44,446 bases of DNA from positions 1-44,446 of the forward strand of contig JAJYFF010000020.1 in NCBI GenBank assembly GCA_021785405.1, given 5' to 3'. The stretch comes from Pseudomonadota bacterium (GTDB lineage: Bacteria > Pseudomonadota > Gammaproteobacteria > Steroidobacterales > Steroidobacteraceae). A program made the position numbers and the translations under genes. Position 1 is the first letter of the stretch, and every line of letters starts with the position of its first letter. The notes under the pieces are model-generated. The model was not told the DNA's origin, did no database searches, and worked only from the letters and a program-made list of their open reading frames with translations. Positions 7,921 to 17,162 of this stretch are shown in pieces.

Positions 7921-8721
7921 ATGGAGACGAACGCGTTCAAGCAGCGGCTCACGACGCCCGGGCCCGTTCCGCTGCTCGGGACCTGGCTGATGTCCGCCGC
8001 GCCGACGGTCGCCGAGGCGCTCGGCTTCTGCGGGTTCGATTTCCTCGTCGTCGACATGGAGCACAGTCCGCTCGACCTGGCGGACGCGGTCGGCTTGATG
8101 CGGGCGATCGCCGGCACGCCGTCCGAGTCGCTCGTCCGCGTGCCGTGGAACGACCAGGTTGACGTCAAGCGCGTGCTCGACGCGGGCGCCCGGAACGTGA
8201 TGTTCCCGTTCGTGCAGAACGCCGAGGAGGCCGCGGCGGCGGTCGCGTATACCCGCTACCCGCCGCAGGGCGTGCGCGGGGTCGCGGCCGTGCACCGGGG
8301 GTCGCGCTACGGACAGACCCGCGACTACCTGCGCACCGCGAACGCGACGATCGCGGTCGTGATCCAGCTGGAAACGCCCGCAGCGCTCGAGCGACTCCCG
8401 GCGATCGCGGCGGTTCCGGGCGTCGACTCGCTGTTCCTCGGGCCCGGTGACCTGTCGGCGGCGATGGGTCGGATCGGCGAGATCGCGCATCCGGAGGTGC
8501 AGGCCTTGATCGCGAAGGCCGCCCGGGATGCGCACGCGGCGGGCAAGACGATCGGGACCGTCGGCGCGAATCCCGAGATCGTCGCCCAGTACCTCGGCTA
8601 CGGCTACGATTGGGTCGCCGTCGCGTCGGATCTCGCGATGCTGACGGGTCGCGCGGGCGATTGCCTCGGTGCGATCCGCGGTCACGCCACCGGCTCGGCG
8701 GCCGCCGGGGCCGCCTATTGA
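7921..8721 (+). CDS. HpcH/HpaI-family aldolase, probable KDSG aldolase
   Basis: A protein of 266 residues, the usual length of class II pyruvate aldolases of the HpcH/HpaI (2-keto-3-deoxy acid) type. Visible features are DMEHSP at 45-50 (Glu47/His48), the metal-binding Glu151 in QLETP and Asp177 in LGPGDLS, and the family segments GARNVMFPFVQ and PPQGVRG. In the sulfo-ED route this enzyme splits KDSG into pyruvate and (S)-sulfolactaldehyde. It follows the dehydratase almost without a gap and precedes the mutarotase by 7 bp, matching the gene neighbourhood expected for the pathway. By sequence alone it could be a 2-keto-3-deoxy-rhamnonate or 4-hydroxy-2-oxoheptanedioate aldolase. Confidence 0.82.
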   Translation: METNAFKQRLTTPGPVPLLGTWLMSAAPTVAEALGFCGFDFLVVDMEHSPLDLADAVGLMRAIAGTPSESLVRVPWNDQVDVKRVLDAGARNVMFPFVQNAEEAAAAVAYTRYPPQGVRGVAAVHRGSRYGQTRDYLRTANATIAVVIQLETPAALERLPAIAAVPGVDSLFLGPGDLSAAMGRIGEIAHPEVQALIAKAARDAHAAGKTIGTVGANPEIVAQYLGYGYDWVAVASDLAMLTGRAGDCLGAIRGHATGSAAAGAAY

Positions 8722-8728
8722 GTCCGCG

Positions 8729-9619
8729 ATGACGGCGCGGATCGCGTTGCGATCGGGCGACTGGCGCGCCGCCGTCGCGCCGACGATCGGTGGCGCGATC
8801 GTCGATCTCTCGCTCGGCGACCGCGCGATCCTGCGGCCGACGCCGGACGAGGCGTTCGCGCGGCAAGACGTGCGGCGCACCGGCGGGTATCCGCTCGTGC
8901 CGTACGCGAACCGCATCGCGCTCGGCCGCTTCCGCGTCGGCGCAAGCGAGTACCGGCTGCGCCGCAATTTTCCCGAGGGCGCGCATCCCCTGCACGGCGT
9001 CGGCTGGCGGCGGCCCTGGCAGGTCACGCACGCCGACGAGACCCGCTGCGAGCTGCGCCTCGAGCATCGGCCGCGCGGCGACGACGCACTCGACTGGCCG
9101 TTCGCGTTCGATGCGATCGAAACCGTCGAGCTCGGATCGCGGGGCCTGAGGATCGAATTGCGGGCGACGAATCGCGAGAACGTCGCGGTGCCGCTCGGCT
9201 TGGGATGGCACCCGCTGTTCCCGCGCCGCGATGGTCAACGGCTGCGATTCGCGGCGGACGGCTGGTGGCGCAACGGCGACGACGAGCTGCCGCAGCAGGC
9301 CGTTGCCGGTCTGCCCTGGGACGTCGAGCGCGGACTCGAGGTCGGCGAACGGTCGTTCGACAACGATTTCTACGGCTGGCGCGGCGAGGCGCAACTCGTC
9401 GAGCCCGATGGTTGCACGGTGCGGATCACGGCGGAGGCGTCGCTCCCGGTGCTGAGGGTGTTCGTGCCCGCGGGCCGCGATTTCCTGGGGATCGAGCCGG
9501 TCAGCCACGTCGCCGACGCGATCAATCGTCCGGCGCTGCGCGCGGGGAGCATGCCGGTCGTCGCTCCCGGCGAACGCGTCGGCGGCGCCGTCACGATCGG
9601 CACGGAGCGGCGCGCATGA
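8729..9619 (+). CDS. Aldose 1-epimerase family protein, probable sulfoquinovose mutarotase
   Basis: A protein of 296 residues of the galactose-mutarotase superfamily, seen from HPLHGVGWRRPW, the histidine in GWHPLFPRRDG, the DNDFYGW strand and the C-terminal EPVSHVADAIN. Mutarotases interconvert alpha and beta anomers of a hexose; in SQ loci they convert alpha-SQ released by the glycosidase into the beta anomer used by the dehydrogenase. The start at 8729 (MTARIALRSG) lies 7 bp after the aldolase stop; an upstream in-frame start lies inside the aldolase. The stop codon overlaps the next ATG by four bases. Family confident, SQ substrate inferred from context. Confidence 0.8.
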   Translation: MTARIALRSGDWRAAVAPTIGGAIVDLSLGDRAILRPTPDEAFARQDVRRTGGYPLVPYANRIALGRFRVGASEYRLRRNFPEGAHPLHGVGWRRPWQVTHADETRCELRLEHRPRGDDALDWPFAFDAIETVELGSRGLRIELRATNRENVAVPLGLGWHPLFPRRDGQRLRFAADGWWRNGDDELPQQAVAGLPWDVERGLEVGERSFDNDFYGWRGEAQLVEPDGCTVRITAEASLPVLRVFVPAGRDFLGIEPVSHVADAINRPALRAGSMPVVAPGERVGGAVTIGTERRA

Positions 9620-10497
9620 TCGCCGGGCCGGCGCGCGGCGCGCAGTTCCGCCGGGTGCTCGACTGCGGCTGCGCGGTCGGGGAATCCCCGGTGTGGCTGC
9701 CCGAGTCCGGCGAGTTGCTGTTCGTGGACGTGCCGGCCGGTCGTTGGTTTCGCTACGATCCGGCGCGCGGCACGCGCGTCGAATTCGACGCCGGCGAAGC
9801 GATCGGCTGCGTCGCGCCGGTGGTCGGCGGCGGTTTCGTCGCGGGGCTGCGCTCGGGCGTCTGGCGGTTCGACGCGGCGGGCGCGAACCGCACGCTGCTC
9901 GCCGCGAATCCCGAGGACACCGCGGTCAGTCGCTTCAACGACGGACGCGTCGACCCGGCCGGCCGGCTGCTGATCGGGACGATCGACGAGCCGAAGGTCG
10001 GCGGCCGCGCCGGCTTGTACCGGCTCGACCGCCGCGGTCTCGTGCGCCTCGCCGACGGGTTGATGACCTCGAACGGACTCGCGTTCTCGCCCGACGGCAA
10101 GACGATGTATCACTCGGATACGCCGCGATTCGTGGTCTACCGGTGCGACTACGACGTCGCGACCGGCGGCGCGACCAATCGCCGCGTGTTCGTGCGCATC
10201 GAACCGACGGCGACGGATCGCGGCCGTCCGGACGGGGCCGCGGTGGACGTGGAGGGGTGCTACTGGAGCGCGCTCTACGAGGGCGGCCGGGTCTGCCGTT
10301 ACGATCCCGACGGCCGCTTGATCGCCACGTATCCGGTCCCGGCGCGCTCGCCGACGATGCCCGCATTCGGCGGACCGGAACTCACCACGCTGTACGTGAC
10401 GACCGCTCGCGATCCGGACGGCCGGGGCGGCGACTTGTTCGCGCTGGATGCGGGCGTCGCCGGATTGGCGCCGCATGCCTTCGACCCCGATGTCTGA
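9616..10497 (+). CDS. SMP-30/gluconolactonase family, probable 6-deoxy-6-sulfogluconolactonase
   Basis: A protein of 293 residues, a six-bladed beta-propeller of the SMP-30/gluconolactonase/LRE family. Expected divalent-metal ligands are present: Glu23 in GESPVW, Asn153 in TSNGLAFSPDG and Asp206 in PDGAAVD. The family hydrolyses sugar lactones; in sulfo-ED this step opens sulfogluconolactone to sulfogluconate. Translation is coupled to the mutarotase through an ATGA overlap, and the SDR gene follows 39 bp downstream. No signal peptide is seen, in line with a cytoplasmic pathway. Confidence 0.84.
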   Translation: MIAGPARGAQFRRVLDCGCAVGESPVWLPESGELLFVDVPAGRWFRYDPARGTRVEFDAGEAIGCVAPVVGGGFVAGLRSGVWRFDAAGANRTLLAANPEDTAVSRFNDGRVDPAGRLLIGTIDEPKVGGRAGLYRLDRRGLVRLADGLMTSNGLAFSPDGKTMYHSDTPRFVVYRCDYDVATGGATNRRVFVRIEPTATDRGRPDGAAVDVEGCYWSALYEGGRVCRYDPDGRLIATYPVPARSPTMPAFGGPELTTLYVTTARDPDGRGGDLFALDAGVAGLAPHAFDPDV

Positions 10498-11301
<804 letters not shown>

Positions 11302-11320
11302 CCGGCCGCGAGCGGCGCTC

Positions 11321-12040
11321 TCAGGTCAAGGTCACCGCGTAGACGAGGTCGCCCGACCTCACGCGGCTCACGCGCCACTCGACCTTGCGCTTCTGCAGCG
11401 ACAGCGCGACGCGGTCGATCACCAGGATCGGGCTGCCGACCGGCACGCCGAGGATCCGCTGGTCCGCCGCGGTCGCGAGATCCGCGCAGACTTCCTCGCG
11501 CGTCGCGACGATGTTGATGCCGTATTCCGTCTGGTACAAGGAGTAGAGCGTGTTCGGGAGGCCGGCACGCTTCTCGATACCCGCGAACAGGTGCGCGGGG
11601 AGGATGATCACCTCGTGCAGCGCCGGCTGTCCGTCGATCAAGCGCGTGCGCGTGATCTCCACGACGCGGGCGTCGCGATCGAGATCGAGCTTGGCGCGCT
11701 CGGCGGCACGCGCGAGCCGCGTCTTCACCGTCTCGCCCGCGCGCGCGGGCTTCAGGCGCTCGCCGCCGGGACGCGAGATCCGGAAGAAGCGGAACAGCGA
11801 GCGCTCCTGGGTGTGCTCGGCGATGTAGGTCCCCTTGCCCTGCCGCCGCTCGAGCAACTTCTCCGCGGTCAACGCGTCGAGGACCTTGCGCACCGTGCCT
11901 TGACTGACGCCGAGTTCCTTCGCGAGGCTCTGTTCGCTCGGCAAGGCTTCGCCGGGGCGCCAGGCGCCCTGGACGACCCGGTTGACGACGATGTCGTAGA
12001 CCTGTCGGTACAGAGGACGATAGCCCGGCGTTTGGCTCAC
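11321..12040 (-). CDS. GntR-family (HutC/UTRA) transcriptional regulator of the sulfonate locus
   Basis: A protein of 239 residues with an N-terminal winged helix-turn-helix (YRPLYRQVYD... PSEQSLAKELGVSQGTVRKVL, ending GKGTYIAEH) and a C-terminal UTRA-like ligand domain (ITRTRLIDGQPALHE..., IGSP-like VPVGSPILVIDR). I chose the GTG at 12040 because AGGGAGAG lies just upstream and the residues added by an earlier start at 12109 do not resemble the family. It sits convergent to the SDR and divergent from the GH31 gene. HutC-type regulators usually repress until a pathway metabolite binds UTRA; SQ, sulfogluconate or sulfolactate are plausible ligands. Operator candidates are at 6116-6132 and 12149-12165. 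Confidence 0.88.
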   Translation of the reverse strand: MSQTPGYRPLYRQVYDIVVNRVVQGAWRPGEALPSEQSLAKELGVSQGTVRKVLDALTAEKLLERRQGKGTYIAEHTQERSLFRFFRISRPGGERLKPARAGETVKTRLARAAERAKLDLDRDARVVEITRTRLIDGQPALHEVIILPAHLFAGIEKRAGLPNTLYSLYQTEYGINIVATREEVCADLATAADQRILGVPVGSPILVIDRVALSLQKRKVEWRVSRVRSGDLVYAVTLT

Positions 12041-12044
12041 ACGA

Positions 12045-12052
12045 CTCTCCCT
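12045..12052 (-). promoter_or_regulatory. Ribosome binding site of gntR
   Basis: On the minus strand this reads AGGGAGAG, 4 bases before the GTG start at 12040. It is the main reason for choosing the GTG over the longer frame starting at 12109. Confidence 0.6.
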
Positions 12053-12130
12053 GGCGGCAGGCGGGACACTACGATGAACGCGCTTGCGCTGTCCATCCCG
12101 CCGATCCACGGTGGCGAGGCCGCGGCGCGC

Positions 12131-12158
12131 TTGCGAGGCGGTTCATGTCTTATATAAG
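12131..12158 (+). promoter_or_regulatory. Possible sigma-70 promoter for the GH31 gene
   Basis: TTGCGA at 12131-12136 and TATAAG at 12153-12158 are separated by 16 bp, a reasonable -35/-10 pair. The -10 element lies inside the 17-bp palindrome at 12149-12165, so a bound regulator would block polymerase. The remaining bases up to the GH31 ATG hold nothing else I recognise. Confidence 0.4.
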
Positions 12159-12165
12159 ATATAAG
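12149..12165. promoter_or_regulatory. Probable GntR operator, site 2 (gntR / GH31 divergent region)
   Basis: CTTATAT-AAG-ATATAAG, a perfect 7-bp inverted repeat with a 3-bp spacer, in the 269-bp divergent region between gntR and the GH31 gene. It matches site 1 at 6116-6132 in 15 of 17 positions, and the agreement extends two bases to the left (GT in both). Its position suggests control of the glycosidase gene and autoregulation of gntR. The protein-DNA link is inferred. Confidence 0.75.
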
Positions 12166-12309
12166 GGTTGGCGGTCTCGAAGCAAGGCCGCTGCCGGCGA
12201 CCGCGGCGCGGTGCCGGCGCGAATCCACGCGGATCACGGGTGCTCGACCAATGCATGACGACGATTCCATCGACAGGGCGCCCGGTCGGCGCCGCGACGC
12301 GGTGACGCG

Positions 12310-14328
12310 ATGCCGCTGATCGAACGGGCGGACGGGTTCGACCTCGTGATCGGCGGCGTGACCTTGCTGCGCCACCGGCGGCATGCGCCCTGCGCGTACC
12401 TCGGCGCCGGCGAGCCCGACGTGCGGATGACCCACGGTCACTTCCGGATCGAGGACTACCTGGTCTCGCGGGTGCCGCTCGTCGATGCGCAAATCACGTC
12501 GCGAGCCGGCGGGGCGCAGATCGTCCTGGCGGCCGCGGGTTCCGCGGGACCGAAGCTCGTGTTGGGCGTCGACGAGTCGGATCGACATCTCGTGCTGTCG
12601 TGGCACTGCGAAACGGCCGGCGTGAACCGCTGCTGGCTGCGCGTCGCCGCGAGCGCGAACGAACGGGTCTGGGGCGGTGGCGAGCAATTGTCGTATTTCG
12701 ATCTGCGCGGCCGGCGCTTCCCGCTGTGGACGTCGGAACCCGGCGTCGGGCGGGACAAATCGACCCGGATCACGTTCGAGTCCGATCGTCGCAACGGCGG
12801 CGGTGGCGATTACTACACGACGAACTATCCGCAGCCGACCTACCTGAGTTCGAGTCGCTATGCGCTGCACGTCGAGACCACGGCGTTTGCGGCGTTCGAC
12901 TTCCGGCACGCGGATTTCCACGAGATCGAGGTCTGGGAGGTGCCGGCCCGGATCGAGGTCTGGCACGCGCCGCACTTCCGGGATCTGGTCGAGACGCTGT
13001 CGGCGCGGTTCGGACGCCAGCCGCGCTTGCCGGCGTGGGTGCTGGGCGGCGCGATCGTCGGCCTGAAGGACGGTGCGCGCAGCTTCGAACGGCTCGAACG
13101 CATCATCGCGGCCGGGAGCGCGGTCAGTGGGTTGTGGTGCGAGGACTGGGTCGGGATCCGCGAGACCTCGTTCGGCAAGCGCTTGTTCTGGGATTGGCGC
13201 TGGAACCAGGATCGCTATCCGGGGCTCGACCAGAAGATCCGCGAACTCGACGCCCGCGGGATCCGGTTCCTCGGCTACGTGAACCCGTACCTGTGCACCG
13301 ACGGCGGCCTGTTCGAGGAAGCCGCGGGCGCGGGCTATCTCGTGCGCCGTCTCGACCGCGACGAGATCTACCTCGTCGATTTCGGCGAGTTCGAGTGCGG
13401 CATGGTCGATTTCACCCATTCGGGCGCACGGTCCTGGTTCGCGGAGCGGGTGATCGGGCAGAACATGCTCGACTTCGGACTGTCCGGATGGATGGCCGAT
13501 TTCGGCGAATACCTGCCCGTCGACGTGCGGCTCGCGAGCGGCCTGGACGGCATGCTCGCGCACAACGCATGGCCCACCGTGTGGGCGAAGGTGAACGCGG
13601 ACGCGGTCGCGAGCCGGGGCAAGACCGGCGACACGGTCTTCTTCATGCGCGCGGGCTTCACCGGCGTGCAGCGGTATTGTCCCTTGCTCTGGGCCGGCGA
13701 TCAGTCGGTCGATTTCACCCGTCACGACGGCCTGCAGACGGTGATCTGCGCAGCGCTGTCGTCGGGCCTGCTGGGCAACGCGTACCATCACAGCGACATC
13801 GGCGGCTACACGAGCGTGTTCGGCAACGTGCGCACCGCCGAGTTGCTGATGCGCTGGGCGGAGATGGCGGCGTTCACCGCGGTGATGCGGACGCACGAGG
13901 GCAATCGTCCCGGCGAGAACCTGCAGATCGACCAGGACCCCGACGTGCTCGCGCACTTCGCGCGGATGACCCGCGTCTACCGGCATCTGTCGCCTTATCT
14001 CGCCGATCTATCGGCCGAGGCCGAGCGCTGCGGACTGCCCGTGCAGCGACCGCTGTTCCTGCATTTCGAGGCGGACGAACGGGCGTACGCGACGCAAACC
14101 ACCTATCTCTACGGTGCGGACGTGCTGGTCGCGCCGGTGATCGACGCGGGTGCGCGCCGCTGGACCGCCTATCTCCCGGCGGGCGTCGAGTGGATCCACG
14201 CCTGGAGCGGCGCCGAGTACCCCGGCGGGAACGATGCGCAGGTCGATGCGCCGCTCGGTCGACCCCCGGTGTTCTATCGCAAGGACAGCCGCTACGCGGC
14301 CTTGTTCGCGGGCCTCCGCGCCTGTTGA
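12310..14328 (+). CDS. yihQ: GH31 sulfoquinovosidase
   Basis: A protein of 672 residues that resembles E. coli YihQ over its whole length as I recall that sequence (for example GGGEQLSYFDLRGRRFPLWT, TSFGKR, GWMADFGEYLP, SDIGGYT). Catalytic residues are Asp397 (nucleophile, MADFGE) and Asp464 (acid/base, WAGDQ). Sulfonate-recognition positions read Lys253 (GLKDG), Glu278 (CEDW), Arg291 and Trp294 (KRLFW) and Tyr500 (GGYTS), i.e. the KERWY variant described for the Agrobacterium enzyme rather than the QQRWY of E. coli. The enzyme releases SQ from sulfoquinovosyl glycerol or diacylglycerol. No signal peptide is visible, so it should act in the cytoplasm. It is divergent from gntR and followed by glpD. 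Confidence 0.93.
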   Translation: MPLIERADGFDLVIGGVTLLRHRRHAPCAYLGAGEPDVRMTHGHFRIEDYLVSRVPLVDAQITSRAGGAQIVLAAAGSAGPKLVLGVDESDRHLVLSWHCETAGVNRCWLRVAASANERVWGGGEQLSYFDLRGRRFPLWTSEPGVGRDKSTRITFESDRRNGGGGDYYTTNYPQPTYLSSSRYALHVETTAFAAFDFRHADFHEIEVWEVPARIEVWHAPHFRDLVETLSARFGRQPRLPAWVLGGAIVGLKDGARSFERLERIIAAGSAVSGLWCEDWVGIRETSFGKRLFWDWRWNQDRYPGLDQKIRELDARGIRFLGYVNPYLCTDGGLFEEAAGAGYLVRRLDRDEIYLVDFGEFECGMVDFTHSGARSWFAERVIGQNMLDFGLSGWMADFGEYLPVDVRLASGLDGMLAHNAWPTVWAKVNADAVASRGKTGDTVFFMRAGFTGVQRYCPLLWAGDQSVDFTRHDGLQTVICAALSSGLLGNAYHHSDIGGYTSVFGNVRTAELLMRWAEMAAFTAVMRTHEGNRPGENLQIDQDPDVLAHFARMTRVYRHLSPYLADLSAEAERCGLPVQRPLFLHFEADERAYATQTTYLYGADVLVAPVIDAGARRWTAYLPAGVEWIHAWSGAEYPGGNDAQVDAPLGRPPVFYRKDSRYAALFAGLRAC

Positions 14329-14449
14329 GTGAGCCCGCCGCGCGCGAGCCGACGCGAATGGGCCAAGCGTCGACGCGTCCGGCGAACCGGGGGCGCGGGC
14401 GGGTGCGGTAACCTATCGTCTACCGGGATCCATCCGCTGGTGTGGTGCA

Positions 14450-15949
14450 ATGACGAATTCGCTTGAGTCCTCTTCGGTCGATCTGGTCGTCGTCGGCGGC
14501 GGGATCAACGGCGCCGGTATCGCGCGCGACGCGGCCGGCCGCGGCCTGTCGGTGCTGCTCGTCGAGCGCGGCGACCTCGGCAACGCGACCTCGTCGGCGT
14601 CGTCGAAGCTGATCCACGGCGGATTGCGATATCTCGAGCAATATCAGTTCCGGCTCGTGCGCGAGAGCCTCGCGGAACGGGAAGTCTTGCTGGCCGCGGC
14701 CGGCCATCTGATCTGGCCGCTGCGATTCGTGTTGCCGCTGCACCGGGGCCTGCGGCCCGCGTGGGTGCTGCGGACCGGCCTATGGCTCTACGACCACATC
14801 GGCGGACGAGACCGCTTGCCGCCGACGCGCACGCTCCGGCGCGGCCGTGATCCGGAGCTCGATCCGCTGCGCGCCGAGTTCCGCCGGGGCTTCGAATATT
14901 CCGACTGCTGGGCGGACGACGCGCGGCTGGTCGTGACCAATGCGGTCGACGCGCGTGCGCGCGGCGCGAGCGTCGAGGTCGGCACGACGTTCGAAGCCGC
15001 GCGGCGCGAGGGTCGCGAATGGCAGGTTCGGCTCGCGAGCCCGGGCGGCGGCGGCCGCATGGTGCGTGCGCGCGCGCTCGTGAACGCCGCGGGCCCGTGG
15101 GTCGAGCAGATCCTGCGCGGCAGTGGGGCGCCACGGCGCAACGCGGTGCGTCTCGTGAAGGGGAGCCACATCGTCGTCCCGCGGGTGTACTCCGGCGAGC
15201 AGGCCTATACGCTGCAAAACCGCGACGGACGGGTCGTGTTCATGATCCCGTACGAGAAGGCGTTCACGTTGATCGGCACGACCGACGTGCCGTTCGACGG
15301 GGACCCGACCGAGCTGCGCGCGGATGCCGAGGAGATCGAGTACCTGTGCCGATCGGCATCCGATTACCTGCCGACCCCGATCTCGCCCGGCGACCTGCGC
15401 TGGAGTTACGCGGGCGTGCGGCCCTTGCACGACGACGGCGCCCAGAACGCCTCGACGATCACGCGCGACTACGTGTTCGACCTCGACGCGCCGCCGGCCG
15501 CGGCACCGATGCTGTCGGTGTTCGGCGGCAAGCTGACGACCTATCGAAAGCTCGCGGAGCACGCCCTCGCGCAATTGCTGCCCGTGCTCGGCGTGCGCAC
15601 GGGACCGTGGACGCGCGCCGCGACGCTGCCGGGTGGCGACTTCCCGCCGGGAGGCTACGAGGCGTTCGCGCACTCGATGCGCCTGCGGCACGGCGGGTTC
15701 CCGCCGACCTTGATCGATCGGCTCTGCCGCGCGTACGGCACGATCGCCGAACGGATCCTCGGCGGCGCGGTCGACCCGCGCGGCCTCGGCGAGGAGATCG
15801 CACCCGAACTGTTCGAGGCGGAGTTGCAGCACCTGCGGGAGCGGGAATGGGCGCGCAGCGCCGACGACGTGCTGTGGCGCCGCTCCAAGCTCGGGTTGCG
15901 CTACGACCGCGCGCAGGCGGATCGCGTGCGCGCGTGGTTCGGCGGCTGA
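14450..15949 (+). CDS. glpD: FAD-dependent glycerol-3-phosphate dehydrogenase
   Basis: A protein of 499 residues with the FAD-binding GGGINGAG near the N-terminus and the GlpD signature SSKLIHGGLRYLEQ, followed by VRESLAERE; the C-terminal helical domain is complete. GlpD oxidises sn-glycerol 3-phosphate to dihydroxyacetone phosphate at the inner membrane and passes electrons to quinone. It follows the sulfoquinovosidase gene by 121 bp in the same direction, which fits use of the glycerol released from sulfoquinovosyl glycerol, with glpK at 22319-23818 providing the kinase. The 121-bp gap may hold its own promoter; none is obvious. Homologue identity is confident. Confidence 0.92.
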   Translation: MTNSLESSSVDLVVVGGGINGAGIARDAAGRGLSVLLVERGDLGNATSSASSKLIHGGLRYLEQYQFRLVRESLAEREVLLAAAGHLIWPLRFVLPLHRGLRPAWVLRTGLWLYDHIGGRDRLPPTRTLRRGRDPELDPLRAEFRRGFEYSDCWADDARLVVTNAVDARARGASVEVGTTFEAARREGREWQVRLASPGGGGRMVRARALVNAAGPWVEQILRGSGAPRRNAVRLVKGSHIVVPRVYSGEQAYTLQNRDGRVVFMIPYEKAFTLIGTTDVPFDGDPTELRADAEEIEYLCRSASDYLPTPISPGDLRWSYAGVRPLHDDGAQNASTITRDYVFDLDAPPAAAPMLSVFGGKLTTYRKLAEHALAQLLPVLGVRTGPWTRAATLPGGDFPPGGYEAFAHSMRLRHGGFPPTLIDRLCRAYGTIAERILGGAVDPRGLGEEIAPELFEAELQHLREREWARSADDVLWRRSKLGLRYDRAQADRVRAWFGG

Positions 15950-15959
15950 GCCGACGCCT

Positions 15960-17048
15960 TCAAGGCGCGACCGGATCGCGCCCGGTCCAGTCGCGCCACA
16001 GCGCCAGCGCGATCGCGAGCACGACCGGCCCGATGATCGCACCGATCAGACCGAATGCGGCGATCCCGCCGATCACGCCGAAGAACGTCGGCAGGAACGG
16101 GATCTTCGCGATGTTGCTGATCAACAGGGGCCGGATCACGTTGTCGGTCGGATGCACCGCGAGCAAGCCCCACGCGAGCAGCGCGATCCCGCGCCACGCA
16201 TGCCCGGCGGCGATCAGGTACAGCGCGACCGAGCCCCACACGAGACTGGTGCCGAGCACCGGCACGACCGACAGCACGCCGGTCAGCGCGCCGAGCAGCA
16301 CGGCGCCGTCGACGCCGATCATCCAGTAACCGAGCCCCGCGACCAGTCCCTGCGCGAGCGCGGTCACGACGAGCCCGTACGCGACCGCGCGGGTGGTGGT
16401 CGCGGCGACCGCGAGATAGGGATCGAGGCGCGCGCCGACGAGCCGGTCGAGCGCGCGCCGGCCGCTGCGCGCGAGCGCGCCGGCGTCGCGGTACACGAAG
16501 AACGCGGTCATCAAGGTGACGAACAGTTCGGAGGCGCCGCGTCCGACCCGGCCGAGCACCGACGTGATCCGCAAGGTCGAGCGCCGCATCCAGTCGCTGA
16601 TCTCCCGGCCGATCAGCGCCGGCTCGGCCCGCCAGTGCGCGACCTGGCGCTGCAATTCGTCGCCGAGCCAAGGGATCGACCGCAGGAACGGCGGCAGCGG
16701 ACGGCCGTTCGCCGCCGCGGTCGACAGCGCCTGGTAGGCGATCCGGCTCTCGTCGGTGATCGCCTTGATCAACCACAGCGAGGGCACGACGAGGGCCGCG
16801 GTGACGAGCAGCACCATCGCGAGCGCCGCGAGCGCCCGGAAGCGTCCGAACGGGCGGCGGACGATCCGATAGACCGGCCAGGTCACGTAGCACAGGACCA
16901 GCGACCACGCGACCGGCGCGAGGAACGGCCGCAGCACGGTCACGCACGCGAGCGCGAGCGTCGCGAGCAGGACAGCGAGTGCGAGGCGCTTGGGTTCCAA
17001 AGTGGTCCGTTCGGCGAGCCGCCGTCGAAATTCGTCGCGCGCCGGCAT
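15960..17048 (-). CDS. AI-2E family transporter (PerM/YdiK-like)
   Basis: A protein of 362 residues with the arrangement typical of the AI-2E exporter superfamily: paired N-terminal membrane segments, a soluble middle region, then a run of hydrophobic helices ending in a conserved block (HPTDNVIRPLLIS, FFGVIGGIAAFG). The family is named for a putative AI-2 exporter but includes permeases and Na+/H+ antiporter-like members, so the substrate is open. I chose the ATG at 17048 (MPARDEFRRR); an ATG at 17084 would add 12 residues. It is convergent with glpD (10 bp apart) and divergent from the P-type ATPase. Confidence 0.87.
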   Translation of the reverse strand: MPARDEFRRRLAERTTLEPKRLALAVLLATLALACVTVLRPFLAPVAWSLVLCYVTWPVYRIVRRPFGRFRALAALAMVLLVTAALVVPSLWLIKAITDESRIAYQALSTAAANGRPLPPFLRSIPWLGDELQRQVAHWRAEPALIGREISDWMRRSTLRITSVLGRVGRGASELFVTLMTAFFVYRDAGALARSGRRALDRLVGARLDPYLAVAATTTRAVAYGLVVTALAQGLVAGLGYWMIGVDGAVLLGALTGVLSVVPVLGTSLVWGSVALYLIAAGHAWRGIALLAWGLLAVHPTDNVIRPLLISNIAKIPFLPTFFGVIGGIAAFGLIGAIIGPVVLAIALALWRDWTGRDPVAP

Positions 17049-17162
17049 TGTCGCGCAAAATCGGTCGCGCGGCCTAGCCGGCATCCGCCTAGCCGCCTAC
17101 GGGGAATCGCGGGTCGGATTGGCCCGATACGCGGCTTGCCGCGCGTCGACGGTCGCACCAAG

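Noticed and set aside
12074-12157. A 27-codon frame (MNALALSIPPIHGG...) in the gntR/GH31 gap.
   Set aside because: No ribosome binding site, it runs into the operator repeat, and its composition is unremarkable.
15950-15970. A short palindrome (CGCCTT/AAGGCG) between glpD and the AI-2E gene as a terminator.
   Set aside because: The loop is one base and there is no T-run; it lies partly in coding sequence.
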